This document shows, piece after piece, positions 1 through 11,900 of a DNA stretch of 64,000 nt (its first letter is position 1; every line of letters begins with the position of its first letter). The stretch spans positions 49,635,324 through 49,699,323 of the forward strand of contig NC_133901.1 of assembly GCF_964199755.1 (NCBI RefSeq). The letters run 5' to 3'. The notes beneath the pieces are model-generated. The model made no database searches, was not told the DNA's origin, and saw nothing but the letters and a program-made list of their open reading frames with translations. The stretch is from Larus michahellis (lineage: Eukaryota; Chordata; Aves; Charadriiformes; Laridae). A program made the translations under genes and the position numbers.

Positions 1-3000
1 TCTTGTATGGATCTAGTAGTAAAGTATTAAAAAGATTTTTTAATTATTATTTTACAATTCCATAGCATAATCCCATTTCTTTTAATGCAGCTTCACAGAC
101 CATACAGCTGTAAGAGCAAAGCAAAGTCTATAAATCTGCTAAATCTTCATCACATTGCAGACCGCTATGCTTTTTTTTTTCTTAGTCCAGTCAAATAGCC
201 CACCCTTGAGACAGTTACAACTGCTTTGTATCACTGAATATACAATGAAAAGAAAAAAAAACAACAAAAATCTCTCCCTGTAAATGAAATCCCAAGGTAG
301 CGTAAAGCCAACAAGTAGCTTTATGTTACCATATCCTTCAAGTGTGCAACAGCTTTGACTGTGGGCAAACAATCATTACAGATATGATTGCAGTTCAAAA
401 TGGAAAAAAAAAACCTTTCCCTTCAGTGAATTCTGCGTAGCACTTCCCTCCTTCACAGAAAATGCTTTGATATTTATTATGTAAATAATATTAGTATGTA
501 AATTGAAATTATTTAAGAAGCAATTTCTGTAAGTAGAAAATGAACAGGCTTGAGAAAACAGTGTTCACATTGTATCTGCAAGTTCAATTTACTTTTTTCA
601 AGAAGGTAAGGTTTTCCAACACAGTGCCAGCAAATAGTAATTAATGACCTTTAGATAGCAAGCCGGTCCCTGCTTCTGAAACTGGTTTTGTGAAATACTT
701 GTGTACCATACCTGTGTAAGTAACTACTCAAATTCAATATCACAACCTTGAATCACAAGCCAGAGTTTTGCTTCAAACATTTCCACATCAAGTATACCTC
801 AGCAGTAATAGAGTAAGCCAAGGTCTTGTTCTACAGAAAGCGCACTTCACACTATTGCATTGACTCTGTATTCAACTACCTCCACGTTCGCTCAAGCCTT
901 CTTTCAAGGCACCTTCCTTGTCGGGTTATAAGTAATATTAGTAGATCCAATTAGATGAGTAATTCTACACAAGCTGTTTCATTAGCTGAAAAAGAAGGAA
1001 CTCGCAAGTCTCGGGAAAATTCACAGGAACTTCCAAGATTCATGATGAAATCGGCGTATTTGCACCGGCTGCCCTCCCACGGGTAATCAAGCATGCAAGG
1101 CAGCTCTAGGGACAAGACTAGTCCTGTTGGCTTCAGGGAGGCAGCACACAAAGTCAGAGGTGTACTTTTCTGCAGGGTATTAGTAAAGGCTACTATTATG
1201 TCTAAACTACGGTTGTTCGTCAGTGTGACTCTTCTGCCAGGTGGGCTGCAGGTAACATCAGTAATGAAAGAGAGAGACACCAGCCATGCTCGTGGTCCAG
1301 GGCAGAAAGAGCCTTCCCACGACCTCCTCTTTCCTCGGGTTACACACTCCCTCATGGAAAGCAAGGACTTACTTTAATTAAAAGGATGAAAACACCGTAA
1401 CAAGCTTCTCCAATACGAGAACACAAAACTGTGGAAATATGACACATGCTGTGAGAAATCCCACGGGATTACATCAAAGGCCAGGCAAAGACACGCGTCA
1501 ATCTAAACAGTAATTTGAGAGTTACATTTCTGAACAATGGAAACGAGCGCCTGAACCGTCAGTGCAAAGTATTTTCCATGCTGCAAGTCATTCCGGTTTT
1601 GGTTATATTTCTGTCAACACGACTTTGAAGGGAAGGTTGCTGCTGTTATGTCTTAAATCAAGCAAAATTAGCCAAGTCTGTTGCTAGTGTCTTCAAAATT
1701 ATTTGTTTGTCTGCTTTCTACAAGGGCCTAAATATCCATCTGAAGAAAAAAGTCTATTGCTTTTGTTCTTCTGTGAGCAAACACAGCAAGGTGCTAGTGT
1801 CTCAGGTCTTTTTTTGTACTACCAGGCCATTAAGAGTACTGACATGGAAAAAGTTACCCATATTTGCAGATATGAGCAATTGGAAAGTGAGAAAAGTACA
1901 GGCCATGAAGACAGAAACTGAAATGAATACAAATGGGGAGCGAGGTGAAATTAAAAATTAAAAAAAAAGAAAAAAAAGAAAAGCCAGAGATAGTAAGAGA
2001 AAGAAAAATTATTTACTGAATTCTAACTGAAAGCTTTGTCACAGCTAATTTAAAATATTCAGAATCTTCTTTCATTTGCAGAGAGCTGATGAAGGAATAA
2101 GCTAAATTAAAAGCCAGCTCATTAAGAAAATTAAAAATGTATGAAATTAGCAATATTTTTACAGTCATGGGTATGAAGCTGTCTAAAATCTCGTGGAACA
2201 GTAATGACAAAGGCCTGCTTTTGATAACAATTACCCAGGGTGTTTGATAATTTATTCTGAAAAGAGATATTTAATAGTAACAGAAGAAGAATAATATTGT
2301 ACCTTGTACTTTTAGTATGAAGTATTTATCAAATTCAATGCTTACATTGTCTCCATGTAGATAAACTGATTTGTCCAAACAGCCAGCTACGTCAGGACTA
2401 TTCAATCAATACAGCAGCTGCAGAACAGCCAGGTCATAATGCAGCAGAGGGGACTTCACAGCAGAGGATTTCACAAGTTTGTTAATTTTTTCTTCTGTAC
2501 ATGTGCATATTTCAGTACAGACATGTCCATATGAGCTCAAACATTTCTACAGAGAACATCCAAATTCTTTCGTAACTGCAGTCTGTTAATAGAAGTCTGT
2601 TTGCAGTTTTCACAGACTTCCAAGATAAAACCAAACCAAATATAAAAGGACACAAATCCTTAGTAATTCTCCTCTAAAGTAACACTTCACGATGTTTCCA
2701 GTAAGTTGATGCTACCGCTCAGCGACAAGCCGTTTGCAGTTTTGCAAGCCTATTTTCTGTTCAAACAGAACAGTTTACACACACAATGATATTTTATTTC
2801 ACGCAGCAGAGACATAGTCAGAAGCCTGGAACAACACAGCACGCATTAATAGATCTTGCCTAAAGCCCACTGGTTTTAGCGGGGATTTGCACCCGTCAAT
2901 AAAGACAATGCAAAACCTGCCGCCCAGCAGATTAATGTCAGCACAACGCATTGTTGAGCTGGGAACGCTGGTTTGGGTCTCGGGCTTTGTGCTCTGCTCA

Positions 3001-5409
3001 ATGGGTGGCAAAGGCCGGCCATCCGATACTGCTTTCAAACAACTTTAGCTGAACCCGGTCAGCTTTGCCTACCTCATGAGGGAGCAATATTTGCTTTCCT
3101 TTGCCTGAAAGGATCAAAAGGCACTAAAAAAAATAATAAATAAAATGTATCCATGAAACCTCCCTGATGCCACTTTGAGAGAGACAATGATGAAAAAAAA
3201 TATAGGTGAAGGACATGTTTGTTGTTGTTGACAAGGTACATCTTATATTGCAGAGTGGAATTTCAGGGTTTTTTACGTCGTTGTTTTATACTAAAATAGT
3301 TTTCATGGTAGCCACAGGAAAGACTGAGGTTCATACAGTATGGGAAAGTAAGGTACAAGATCATCCTTGTTGAGTCCATTAGACATGGTCTTCTGAAGAG
3401 GCTGGAGAGTCTCAGATCTAGAGAATAAGGAAGTCTCCTCTAATTCTTGAGACAACAAACATGAAGTCATTACCTCCCAAAATTTTTGAGTGATTTTTCC
3501 ACTTCTTTTCTAATCTGTAGGTTAACTGTTTCCAATACTCCCAAGCATATGTCGCAACGCTTTGCATTAACAACCGAACCTCATTACAAATACAACAAAA
3601 TCAAGGAATCTTGACCATTCTGGTACCTTCCGTACTGGCTCTTAACATGGGACAAAGTCCAACAGCAGCACTCAGCCAAACACGCTCCTGCTGCTCCTCC
3701 GTTCAAGGGAGTGCGGAGGTCCGACATATCTACACCAATCACCTCACCCGCTTCACAAGTCCAACCTGCGGCCCACAGCACACGTTAACTTTATTTAATC
3801 AGCAGCTGATTATGGCATTTCTCCTCTTACGAAAGAGGGCTGGAGTCTAGTTTACACTTTATTTTGAAATAACTTGAAATGGAATTAGAGTCCACAAGTT
3901 TTAACAATGTTCCCCATGTTTTATCCATCATACCTCAGAAAAGTATTATTTCACTTCAATCAGTTGTTATTGGAGCAGGTCACCATGGGCTTTCATTCCA
4001 TTGTAAACATCCTTTACATTTTTAACTTCATACTTCAATAATGTTCTCAATTTTTTGAATTTTCATGTTTAGGCTCAAAGCACTTTCCTCTAATGAGCTT
4101 TATAAACAGGAACATTGCAATTCCCTGTTCCTTGTCCCACCTTGCTTTAAGGCCCATGGAAATAACTGTTGCTTTTTAATGACAACCTTACACTGCCGCC
4201 TGCCATTTATTTGCTTTCAGAGCTCAGTTACATTTTTCCTCTTCCACTATCTGCAACTGAGCTTGTCAACTATTATTAGACTTGAAAAGTCACTCAGATG
4301 CCAAAGGAGCAAGTACCCTGACTTTGACAAATTTAATAGGATTAGTTCTTTCAGTAAGGACATCAGTACCAAAAGGGACTGTTCTCATGTCTGTGCTAAA
4401 GTACATCTCTTTTATGCTATATTTGAGCAAGGTATTAGTTATCGCCAAAGTAATTTTGGACCTTTCAAGCCTCATGTCATTAATCCTCTTCATAGACTGA
4501 ATACTTGGAAGATTGGCTACCTTACAGTTATATTCATGTGAATAATCCCGAGAAAACAGATCAGAAACTGCACCAACAAGAGCTCCACTACAGCTCTCTT
4601 GGTACACATTTTGGCCGTGCTTCCTGCATTGAGAAACCTTATATTTTTCTGCTATGACATTTAAAAATAAATGACTTCTTTCTGTGCAGGCCATCGGTCA
4701 GGTGGGGCTCAGTCAGTGATATACACTTCTTCACACAAATAAGGAAGTATAGCAAATAGCACAGGTTATTTCAATAGAAGACACTTAAAAACATCCCACG
4801 TGTCCTGAAGAAAATATATCTGTTACGGAGGATTTTTAGATAGCCAAATTCCTGGCTAACGGGGACGGACACTCCCTCAAGGGCATTAATCGGGGCTGCT
4901 CTTCGGGGACATTCTCGAAGAGGAGGCACAGGGGGTGACAGCCCCAGCCGCGTTCCCAGCACCGGTTGCTGTAGGTGCGGGGCAGCACCCCCTTACACAC
5001 CACGGCCCCCTCCGCAACCGCCTTGGCGTGAACCCACCCCGGCCCCGCGGCGGCGCCGGCCCCCCGCACACCCGCGGGCCCCGCCGCACCGCTCCCGCCC
5101 ACCACCGCCTCGGCGCCGCTGGCCGAACGCCGGGGCCGGGGGCAGCGGTACCGGCGGCAGCGGGACGGCCCCGCCGCCCGCCTCCACGTGCGCCCGGCGC
5201 CGCCGGGAGAGAAGCGCGGTCCCGCGGCGGGGCCGCCCGCCCCGCACCGCGCCCGGCCCGGCGGGACCTTCCCGGCGTGACTTTGACCGCGGCGGCACGT
5301 GTCCCGTCCTCCAGCGGGGGCAGCACCGGCGGCACCCCGCCACCCTCCGGTACCCGCTGGGGCTTCTTCGCGACGAAGAGCCCCTCCCGCGGCCCCGCCG
5401 CCCCTTTAC
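1..5409 (-). other. ADK: ADK intron 1, 5' part
   Basis: This stretch follows the donor site of ADK exon 1 (minus strand, GTAAAG just below 5410) and runs off the window's left edge. Positions 1-4900 are AT-rich, with short homopolymers such as the A-rich tract near 1960-1985. I see no further ADK coding exon. In mammals the cytoplasmic short isoform starts at a separate first exon inside this intron; I looked for a matching short Met-start exon with a donor and did not find one, so it is either further away or not recognisable. About 4900-5409 belongs to the promoter CpG island. Confidence 0.75.
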
Positions 5410-5465
5410 CTCAGTTGCTTTGGCTCCAGCTTGAGCTTCTTGGCTTGCGGCTCCCCCGCTGCCAT
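5410..5465 (-). CDS. ADK: ADK coding exon 1 (adenosine kinase, long nuclear isoform N terminus)
   Basis: Adenosine kinase phosphorylates adenosine to AMP using ATP and sets tissue adenosine levels. Only the first coding exon is here. It reads MAAGEPQAKKLKLEPKQL plus two bases (AG) of an Arg codon, followed by the donor GTAAAG at 5409. The human long isoform starts with a similar Ala/Glu/Pro-rich leader, a KKLK basic cluster and an Arg split at the same point, so identification rests on this leader, the phase and the position next to AP3M1. The KKLK at residues 9-12 matches the nuclear localisation signal that separates the long (nuclear) from the short (cytoplasmic) form. The leader is about three residues shorter than human. 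The kinase domain lies outside the window. The start codon sits inside a YY1-like motif within the CpG island. Confidence 0.85.
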
Positions 5466-5468
5466 CTT
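5458..5468 (-). promoter_or_regulatory. YY1-like motif spanning the ADK start codon
   Basis: On the minus strand this reads AAGATGGCAGC, one base from the YY1 consensus, with its ATG serving as the ADK initiator codon. It has the same orientation as the match in AP3M1 exon 1, 418 bp away. Confidence 0.45.
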
Positions 5469-5869
5469 CGCGCTGGGCGGCGTGTGCGGCGCCCTCCGTT
5501 CGCCTCGGCCCGCCCGCCGGCCCCGGCCCGCCCCGCCGACCGCGCCGGCACCGCCACCCGGTGGGCGGGGGCGGCGGGGCGGGCGGCCGCGCCGGGCGCC
5601 TGACGGGGAGGTTGGGCCGCGCCGCCCGCCTTTCCCGCCCGGCGGCGCGCCGCCGCACCGCCCGCCCGGCTGGTTCTAGCGCCCGCTGGCAGCCCCCGTC
5701 CCCTGCCCGCCGCCCAGGCCGAGGGGCGCCGAGGGGCGGTGGGAGGCCGGGCGCGGCGGCGGGGCCGGCAGGGCTGGGGCGGTGGTGGGGCGCCCGTTAT
5801 TCGCCGCTCAGCGCAGGCAGCGCCCCGGCCGCCCGCGCCTCCGCCGGGGGGCGGCCCCGCGCGCTGCCG

Positions 5870-5931
5870 GGCCTTGCCGCCATCTTGGCCGCTGCCCCGG
5901 GAGCGGGACGGGCCGAGCCGGGCCGGGGGAG
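5870..5931 (+). other. AP3M1: AP3M1 exon 1, non-coding (5' UTR)
   Basis: The first exon is inferred from a good donor (GAG followed by GTATGT at 5932), its place in the CpG island, the YY1-type motif, and the fact that the next exon begins only three bases before the start codon. The transcription start is not visible; the 5' limit given is a guess near the YY1 motif and could be some tens of bases upstream. Human AP3M1 likewise carries its 5' UTR mostly in separate upstream exon sequence. Confidence 0.55.
5876..5886 (-). promoter_or_regulatory. YY1-type motif in AP3M1 exon 1
   Basis: The plus strand reads GCCGCCATCTT, the reverse complement of the YY1 consensus AANATGGCGGC. It lies about 45 bp upstream of the AP3M1 exon 1 donor, which fits the known habit of YY1 sites sitting just downstream of TATA-less start sites. 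Confidence 0.55.
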
Positions 5932-8900
5932 GTATGTGGGGCTGGGTAGGCCGGGTGGGGGTACCCGGGCCGCTGAGGGAGGCTTCACCGGGGGGCGTTG
6001 GTTTCCGTGACCGGGGGAAGTGGCGGGGCGGGCCTGGGAGGCAGCCGCGGGATCTCACCGGCAGGCGCCGGTGTCCGGCGGCCTCGTAGGCAGCCGCCGG
6101 CAGCTCAGGGTGTCCGGAGTCGGGGGACATCCCATCCCGGGCGGCAGCGGGAAGCTGCCCCGACCATCCCAGACTTCCCACTTTACCTGCGTCCATTTCT
6201 GTTGGTCGGTGTCCATTTAAATACTAAATTATTCCCGTGTTTGAATAAAAAAAACACCCCGTTTTTCTGGGCTTTGGTGCGCCTGCAGGACAGCAGGGCG
6301 TGTGCTGGAGCCAAGGCCCGGCTGTGGGCCTGTGGGGCCCCGGCCTACCCGGCGCCCTCAGCCCCAGCCCCGCGGAGGGAGGGGGTCTATCTTGGGTCAC
6401 TCTTGACACGATAAGGAGTGATGAGAAGGCGGGATTATTCGCAGGGAGGTAATTAATTTAGCTGTTACGGGAGATGGGCCCGCAGGAGGGGTGGTGCAGG
6501 AACTATATGTTCAGGGCTCTGTAGCAAACCTGCAGGCAAGCCGCGGGTGGGGGCTGCAGGGAGGGGTCGCGCCCGGCCCGCCTCAGTCTTTCTTCGGCAG
6601 CATTGCTGCAAACATGGTGGTTCTGGTCATGCTTAATTAGCCAGGGACCCTGTGAGCGTAGATTCGCATAATACGCACTGGAAATTAATCCGTTATCATC
6701 CACCACTGTGCGTTGCACATCGCTTCTGCTCTGTTCGCTTCCCAAGAGGGTAATTGAGTGGAGGTTGTCCCTTCTTTTCTTTTGTTTCAGTGTTAATCTT
6801 CGAAGTAGCAGTGCGCTTAGTGTCTTTTCAGTATGATGAATGATTTGTACCCATTAGATAGTGATCAAACTGGAGGAATAGCTTCACTGTTAAGTGTAGC
6901 TATTGTATAAACAACTAGGCAAAAAAATCATACTTGAATAACGAAAATTCATGTTCATAGAAGGCAGACTGCAGTATAGGAGAGGAAAAGCTATTTGCAA
7001 GTAAATTAAATTGCTTGTGCAAGAGATAAAATGATGGAAGCAACGTTTTACAAAAGAACTGACTATGCCAGGCATGAGAATGATTCAGCTGGCAGTTCCT
7101 GGCACGTTTGAACAGTACATAGCTTCTCACTTATTTAAAAAAAACTCAGTAGTATTTCACTGTAAATGTCTAGGATTTAATCTATGGTATGTTGGGTGCT
7201 AACTCAAAAACACAAGAAAACCTGGTTTTGAAAAAAAAATAAAAAATGGGACAAGCAGATTCTTTCCCGTCTGTGTGCACATACCTGAAAATGCACATAC
7301 CTTGCAGATGGCAAATTAAACATTAAGACCGTTCCATGCCCTCTAGTGCTTAATTTTGCTGTCTTTGTCCAGAAATGAAACTTCCTGTTGTGCAAAATTG
7401 CACCAGCTAAGTCCCAGTTACTCTTCAAACAAAGCTCTCCTTACAAGCAGTTCTGCGTTAAGAATCTTAAATAGAAACCTTGCCATGAGGATTCATGAAA
7501 GAGAAATCGAAGTTCTTGAGGTAGAGAGGTCTGAACAGCAGGTGACAAGCTGTACTTCACAGCTGTATTAATGGGAAGAAACCAAATAAAACCTTTTCAG
7601 AATGTTGAGTTCCTTCCTCTTATTTCCCTTGTATTTTCACCCTACTTATTTCCTATTTAGGTTTCAAAACTTAGTTAATACATGGAAAACAAGTGATACC
7701 TTATTTATGCTTATTCAACATAGTGCCTGAGAGGCTGCTTTTTAATGGGAACTTCTTGAAAGATTCTTTTAAGATTCCTTATTCTGGAGCCTGATTTTAC
7801 TCTGTAGGATGTGAGAATTAAAGAGTGCCACTGTGCTCTCTTCTCATGGAAGAGAAGAGAGGTAAAAATGGTTATAAGCCCTCTTTCTACCATCTGCATT
7901 TTGGACTAGTTGTGGCAGAGAGCACACACATTAGTAAGAGCTGTCATTTACAGCAGGGTTCCAGTGATACTTGTTGGCTCTGTTCTAGTATTTCAGTAGT
8001 GCGTGGCTCTTTGGCACTGAGCTTGTCCTTTCTTGAACCTCAAGTGCCTCTTAAAATAGAGCCTGTAAAAAAGAGCTGGTAGCACTGTTGCTCTGGCCCA
8101 TCAGACTTACTGGAACAGTGAATTGGGAGAGCACGATAGACATCTTCCCAAAGAACTACTGAGACAAGGCTTTTCTATTCTATGACTGAATCCTGCTGCC
8201 TTGGCTGTTCAGAGTGCTCAGTGGTTTGGCTGGAATATGAGCCTAATTGTCAGTCTGCTCCTGAAAATCCGGTAAATGCCTGACAAGATATTCACCTTAC
8301 CTGTGTCCATTTGATCCTCCCTATCTATTCAGTATTGCTTTCAGAGAGTGAATTTCTGTTAGAAATGTTCCATTTTCATGTAAAAATGTAGTTTTAGCAA
8401 TGAATTTTTAATTGGTTTGGTGTGGGTTTTTTTCTAAGAAACTCTTGCCTTTTCAGCTTTTACAGTGAAGCTTTTTGTTCTTGCCGGTCCCAAAGGGAAC
8501 TGCAGTTATTCCGGATCTAATATTGTTTGATTATTCAGGATCTAATATTGTTCTGTTGGCAAGAGATGGAACTATCTTGCCAGCAATTAGAAGATTTATA
8601 CTCAAACTAAATTGAACAGAGGCACCATGCAAATGTATTATTGGAAAGCTCATCAGTCAGTAGATGAAATGCCACACAAATTCTTATGCAGGCTGTGGTT
8701 GTTATTGGTAAAAGCATGGAGGAAGTTGGAAATTTTGTTATGGATACCAAACCAGTGTTTAAGACAACTTCAGAGTATTCTCAGAAGACTACTTCCTTTT
8801 AAAAACAATTCCGGAAAGTTACTAACAGTGCTTTGAATGAGAGTAAAGATAAATAAATGTATACTGAGCATCTGGGAAGCAGAGCGTTTAGTCTTTAATA

Positions 8901-11900
8901 GGGATGATCTTGCTGATAAAATATGCATTTGAGTAAGCGTACAGATGTCATGGTGTTAAGTTAGAGTTGGTTTGATTCTGGGATTTTTGCTTGACTAACA
9001 GAGATGGACACCAGGCAGTTCTTAAGAAGGGTTGCAAAAATGTTTTTACTTTAATGGGCAGATACCTAAGCTGTGAACATTTTATAAATTAAAAGATTCA
9101 TGACACTTGAGCAGTAGCAGTAAGATACACTGTGATATGATGGGAGCCTTACAAGAACTGTGAAATTACAGAACATTAATATTTTAGTAAGATCTGTGGC
9201 TTCGAGATGTATCAGTTTGAATCACAGCTTCCAATGTTGTGTCCGGGTTGGTCCAGGCAGTTATACGTATGTTCAGAGCTGCCATGTTGGCCGTCTTGAA
9301 AATGTCATTCATTTATATAACTGGACTTCATTCAGTTTATTGTTTTAAGGGCCGAAGAATGGGCTTGGGGAGGTGAGGAGCAAAGGTTGTCTTTCACGTG
9401 TTTGTGACACATCTTGAATTTATAGGAAAAAGCTAAACTGCCCACAAGCTGGTTGCAACAAAAATACTGGCTTTAAAATAGAAATAGAACTGCCTATCTT
9501 AGCTTATTTGTTTCTCCAGATTACTTTAAGCATTTGATTACTTTCCATTCACTTCTCACTAGAAGTTCATTTCCACAAATACATAACAGAGGCTCAGCCA
9601 GTCCATCCCCACTAATCCTTCCACCCTTCAGAGCAGCTACGCCAAATGCAGGGAACATGGAAGCTGTGGAATATTTTCCCAGTGACGGTCCCATTTTGAG
9701 CTGTTTCAGTAATTATTACTAGCTCTAAAGGGCATTGCAGAGGTCAGTGATGAATTCCTCGCTTCCTGGTTTTCAGAGATTTGACTGTAACTCAGCTCAG
9801 TGTTATGGAAAAGCAGCTGGTAACAGTATTTTGGCATTAATTACATTTTAGAGTACTTAATTGTAGCTAAGGACAGGCACGTGCAATCAGTCTTTTTCCC
9901 ATGCTCACAGCCTCTCCCTCTTGCCAAGGAGCTTCACTTTTGTCTTGTGAGCCTGCTGTGAGTTCTGTCCAGATGTTTCTCTGCCAAAAGATTGAAAAAA
10001 CAGTAGCATTGCAAAATCCAGATTTAGTCAAAAGAAAAGATACAGACTTGGAAACAGCATATAGAAGGCGCCTTAGTTAAAATATTTAGTTCTTCTGTAC
10101 AGACTTCAGATTCTGGTAGGATGGAAATGACTGCAAAGAATCGTGTGGAGTTTCGTATGTGACGCAAAGGATGGGGACTCTGTGAGAAGAAGCTGCAAAA
10201 CCTCTGCTGGGCTGCTTGCTGCTGCAGTGCCTGTAAGATGCCTTTCAGTCAGGCAGTAGTATGGAAGGCTGTCAGCCTACTAAAAATGAGCTAGAATGGC
10301 TTGCTCTGGACTAAAGATGCAAATAATAATCCACGTACGTCATCTCTCTGCTTCATAGGTAGGCCTAAAAGCAGAGAGATGGGAGGCGTGTCCTTTTGAA
10401 ATAATCATAGAAGCACACCTTCAGTATTTTACATAGATGCTGCCATCTCAAAGCGATGTATGTGTACGCTGCTGCACAGGTACTCTCATGATTCTTAAAT
10501 TTTTGTGGCTGTGCTTTTGCTACTGTTTTTTTAAACTTACAAACTTTGATTCAAGACCTTTTACCCTTGAAGTGTTGCAGCTCTTAACATGCTTTGCTGT
10601 TTGGCCACAAGTATTAACTTGACCTATTGGTGTGAGGAATCTTACTGTTACTAGATTGATTTCTTATGTTCAGCACTTTTTATTCTTTTTCTCTTTGCAA
10701 ATCTGGTGTTCTTCTGAAACAGAAGAAGGTAGGGTACTGAGAAATGAATTTAGGGATGTCTCTGTGTCTGAATTGAAATCTAGCACTCAAAAAATAGAGT
10801 AGCTGGGAAATCTTCCATTTTGGGAGAACTGCAAGTAATTTTTGTTAAATAATAGCTTGCGTAAGGTATTTTTGTGGTAGCACCAGTTGTAAGATATCCG
10901 ACATGAAATACATCTTTAATTGGCTGGTGCCAGTCGTTTGACAGTGTGTGGGATAAAGCAAATGACTTAGTCTCTTGTATAATAGACTGATGTCCCTGCT
11001 GCTATAAGAGCTTCTTTACTATAGTCAACACTGGCAAAGGGAAGCCTCCAAACTGAGCTGCCCATTGACTGATAGGGCAGGGCTTGTCCCCGCATGTCTG
11101 CCTGCTCTCTGTTTAAGCTGCAAGAAAAGAGCTTCGATTTTCCAGAGCACTTCAAATTACCAGCAAATTAGTTTACTGCTAAAACTTGTGAAGGAGGACA
11201 GGAGTATGTGTGGGGTTTTGAAAGAAACTCCTATGCTAAAAGCAAAATAATTATGTATCATGGGAAATCCTGTAATCCCCATCTTCCTACCCAGAAGATA
11301 GGGTAGGCAGCTAGGTGGGATTTTACTGCTCAGTTGCCACAGATACTGTAAAGCTATAACCTGCCAAGCGTGGTCCCCTGGATCAGTTTGCTGCTCCAAT
11401 TCATCACAAGGCCACACAAACGCTCAGATGAACACAGCTGGTACCTGGGCAGCGTGGGGCAGATGAGTCACAGGGGCAGTGGTCCAACGCTACCCCCCTT
11501 TCTGGCTAGCCTTGCCCTTCCTCAATTCCATATCAAGTTGTGGTCTAATGTCCTAAGCGGAACTTACGGCAAAAGAAGAGGCCGTGCTAACACAACCATT
11601 GTGTGCGCCAGGAGCTTGCTGCTGGCACAGTAGAACAAAGTTGCTGTGTTTAGGTAGCGGTTATGTTGGCCTGCTGCACGGCTGTGCTTGTTAAAAGTGT
11701 ATCGTGACAAATGCAATCTGATCAATAGAAGCGGTATGAACATTAACAGCAGGACAACTGCTAGGGCTTAAAAACACCCTGTCACACATATCTGATATAC
11801 TTTGTCAGAGTACAGTCCAAAGCTGCCTGCTGGTTCTCCACAGTGGGCTGTAGATGAAGTCCTCTGGAAAGAGAGTCTTACCAGTGCTGCTTGTACTGAA

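Larger units (their letters stand above)
4930..6160. promoter_or_regulatory. CpG-island divergent promoter of ADK and AP3M1
   Basis: This block is very rich in G, C and CpG compared with the AT-rich flanks on both sides. It contains the ADK start codon (minus, 5465) and the AP3M1 non-coding first exon (plus, ending 5931), about 400 bp apart. Multiple GC boxes of the Sp1 type lie around 5561-5590, and two CACGTG E-boxes lie at 5185-5190 and 5296-5301. No TATA box is placed sensibly for either gene. ADK and AP3M1 are also divergent and nearly abutting in human, so a shared bidirectional promoter is the natural reading. Long open frames on both strands here are composition artefacts. Confidence 0.85.

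Noticed and set aside
951-1377. Overlapping open frames of 137 (minus) and 94 (plus) codons in ADK intron 1
   Set aside because: No domain, no splice signals matching ADK, and the two frames are antisense to one another; most likely chance.
4886-6196. Long open frames on both strands in the CpG island (up to 261 codons)
   Set aside because: They consist of Ala/Arg/Pro/Gly runs, overlap each other in several frames, and lie across the ADK and AP3M1 promoter; high GC alone removes stop codons.
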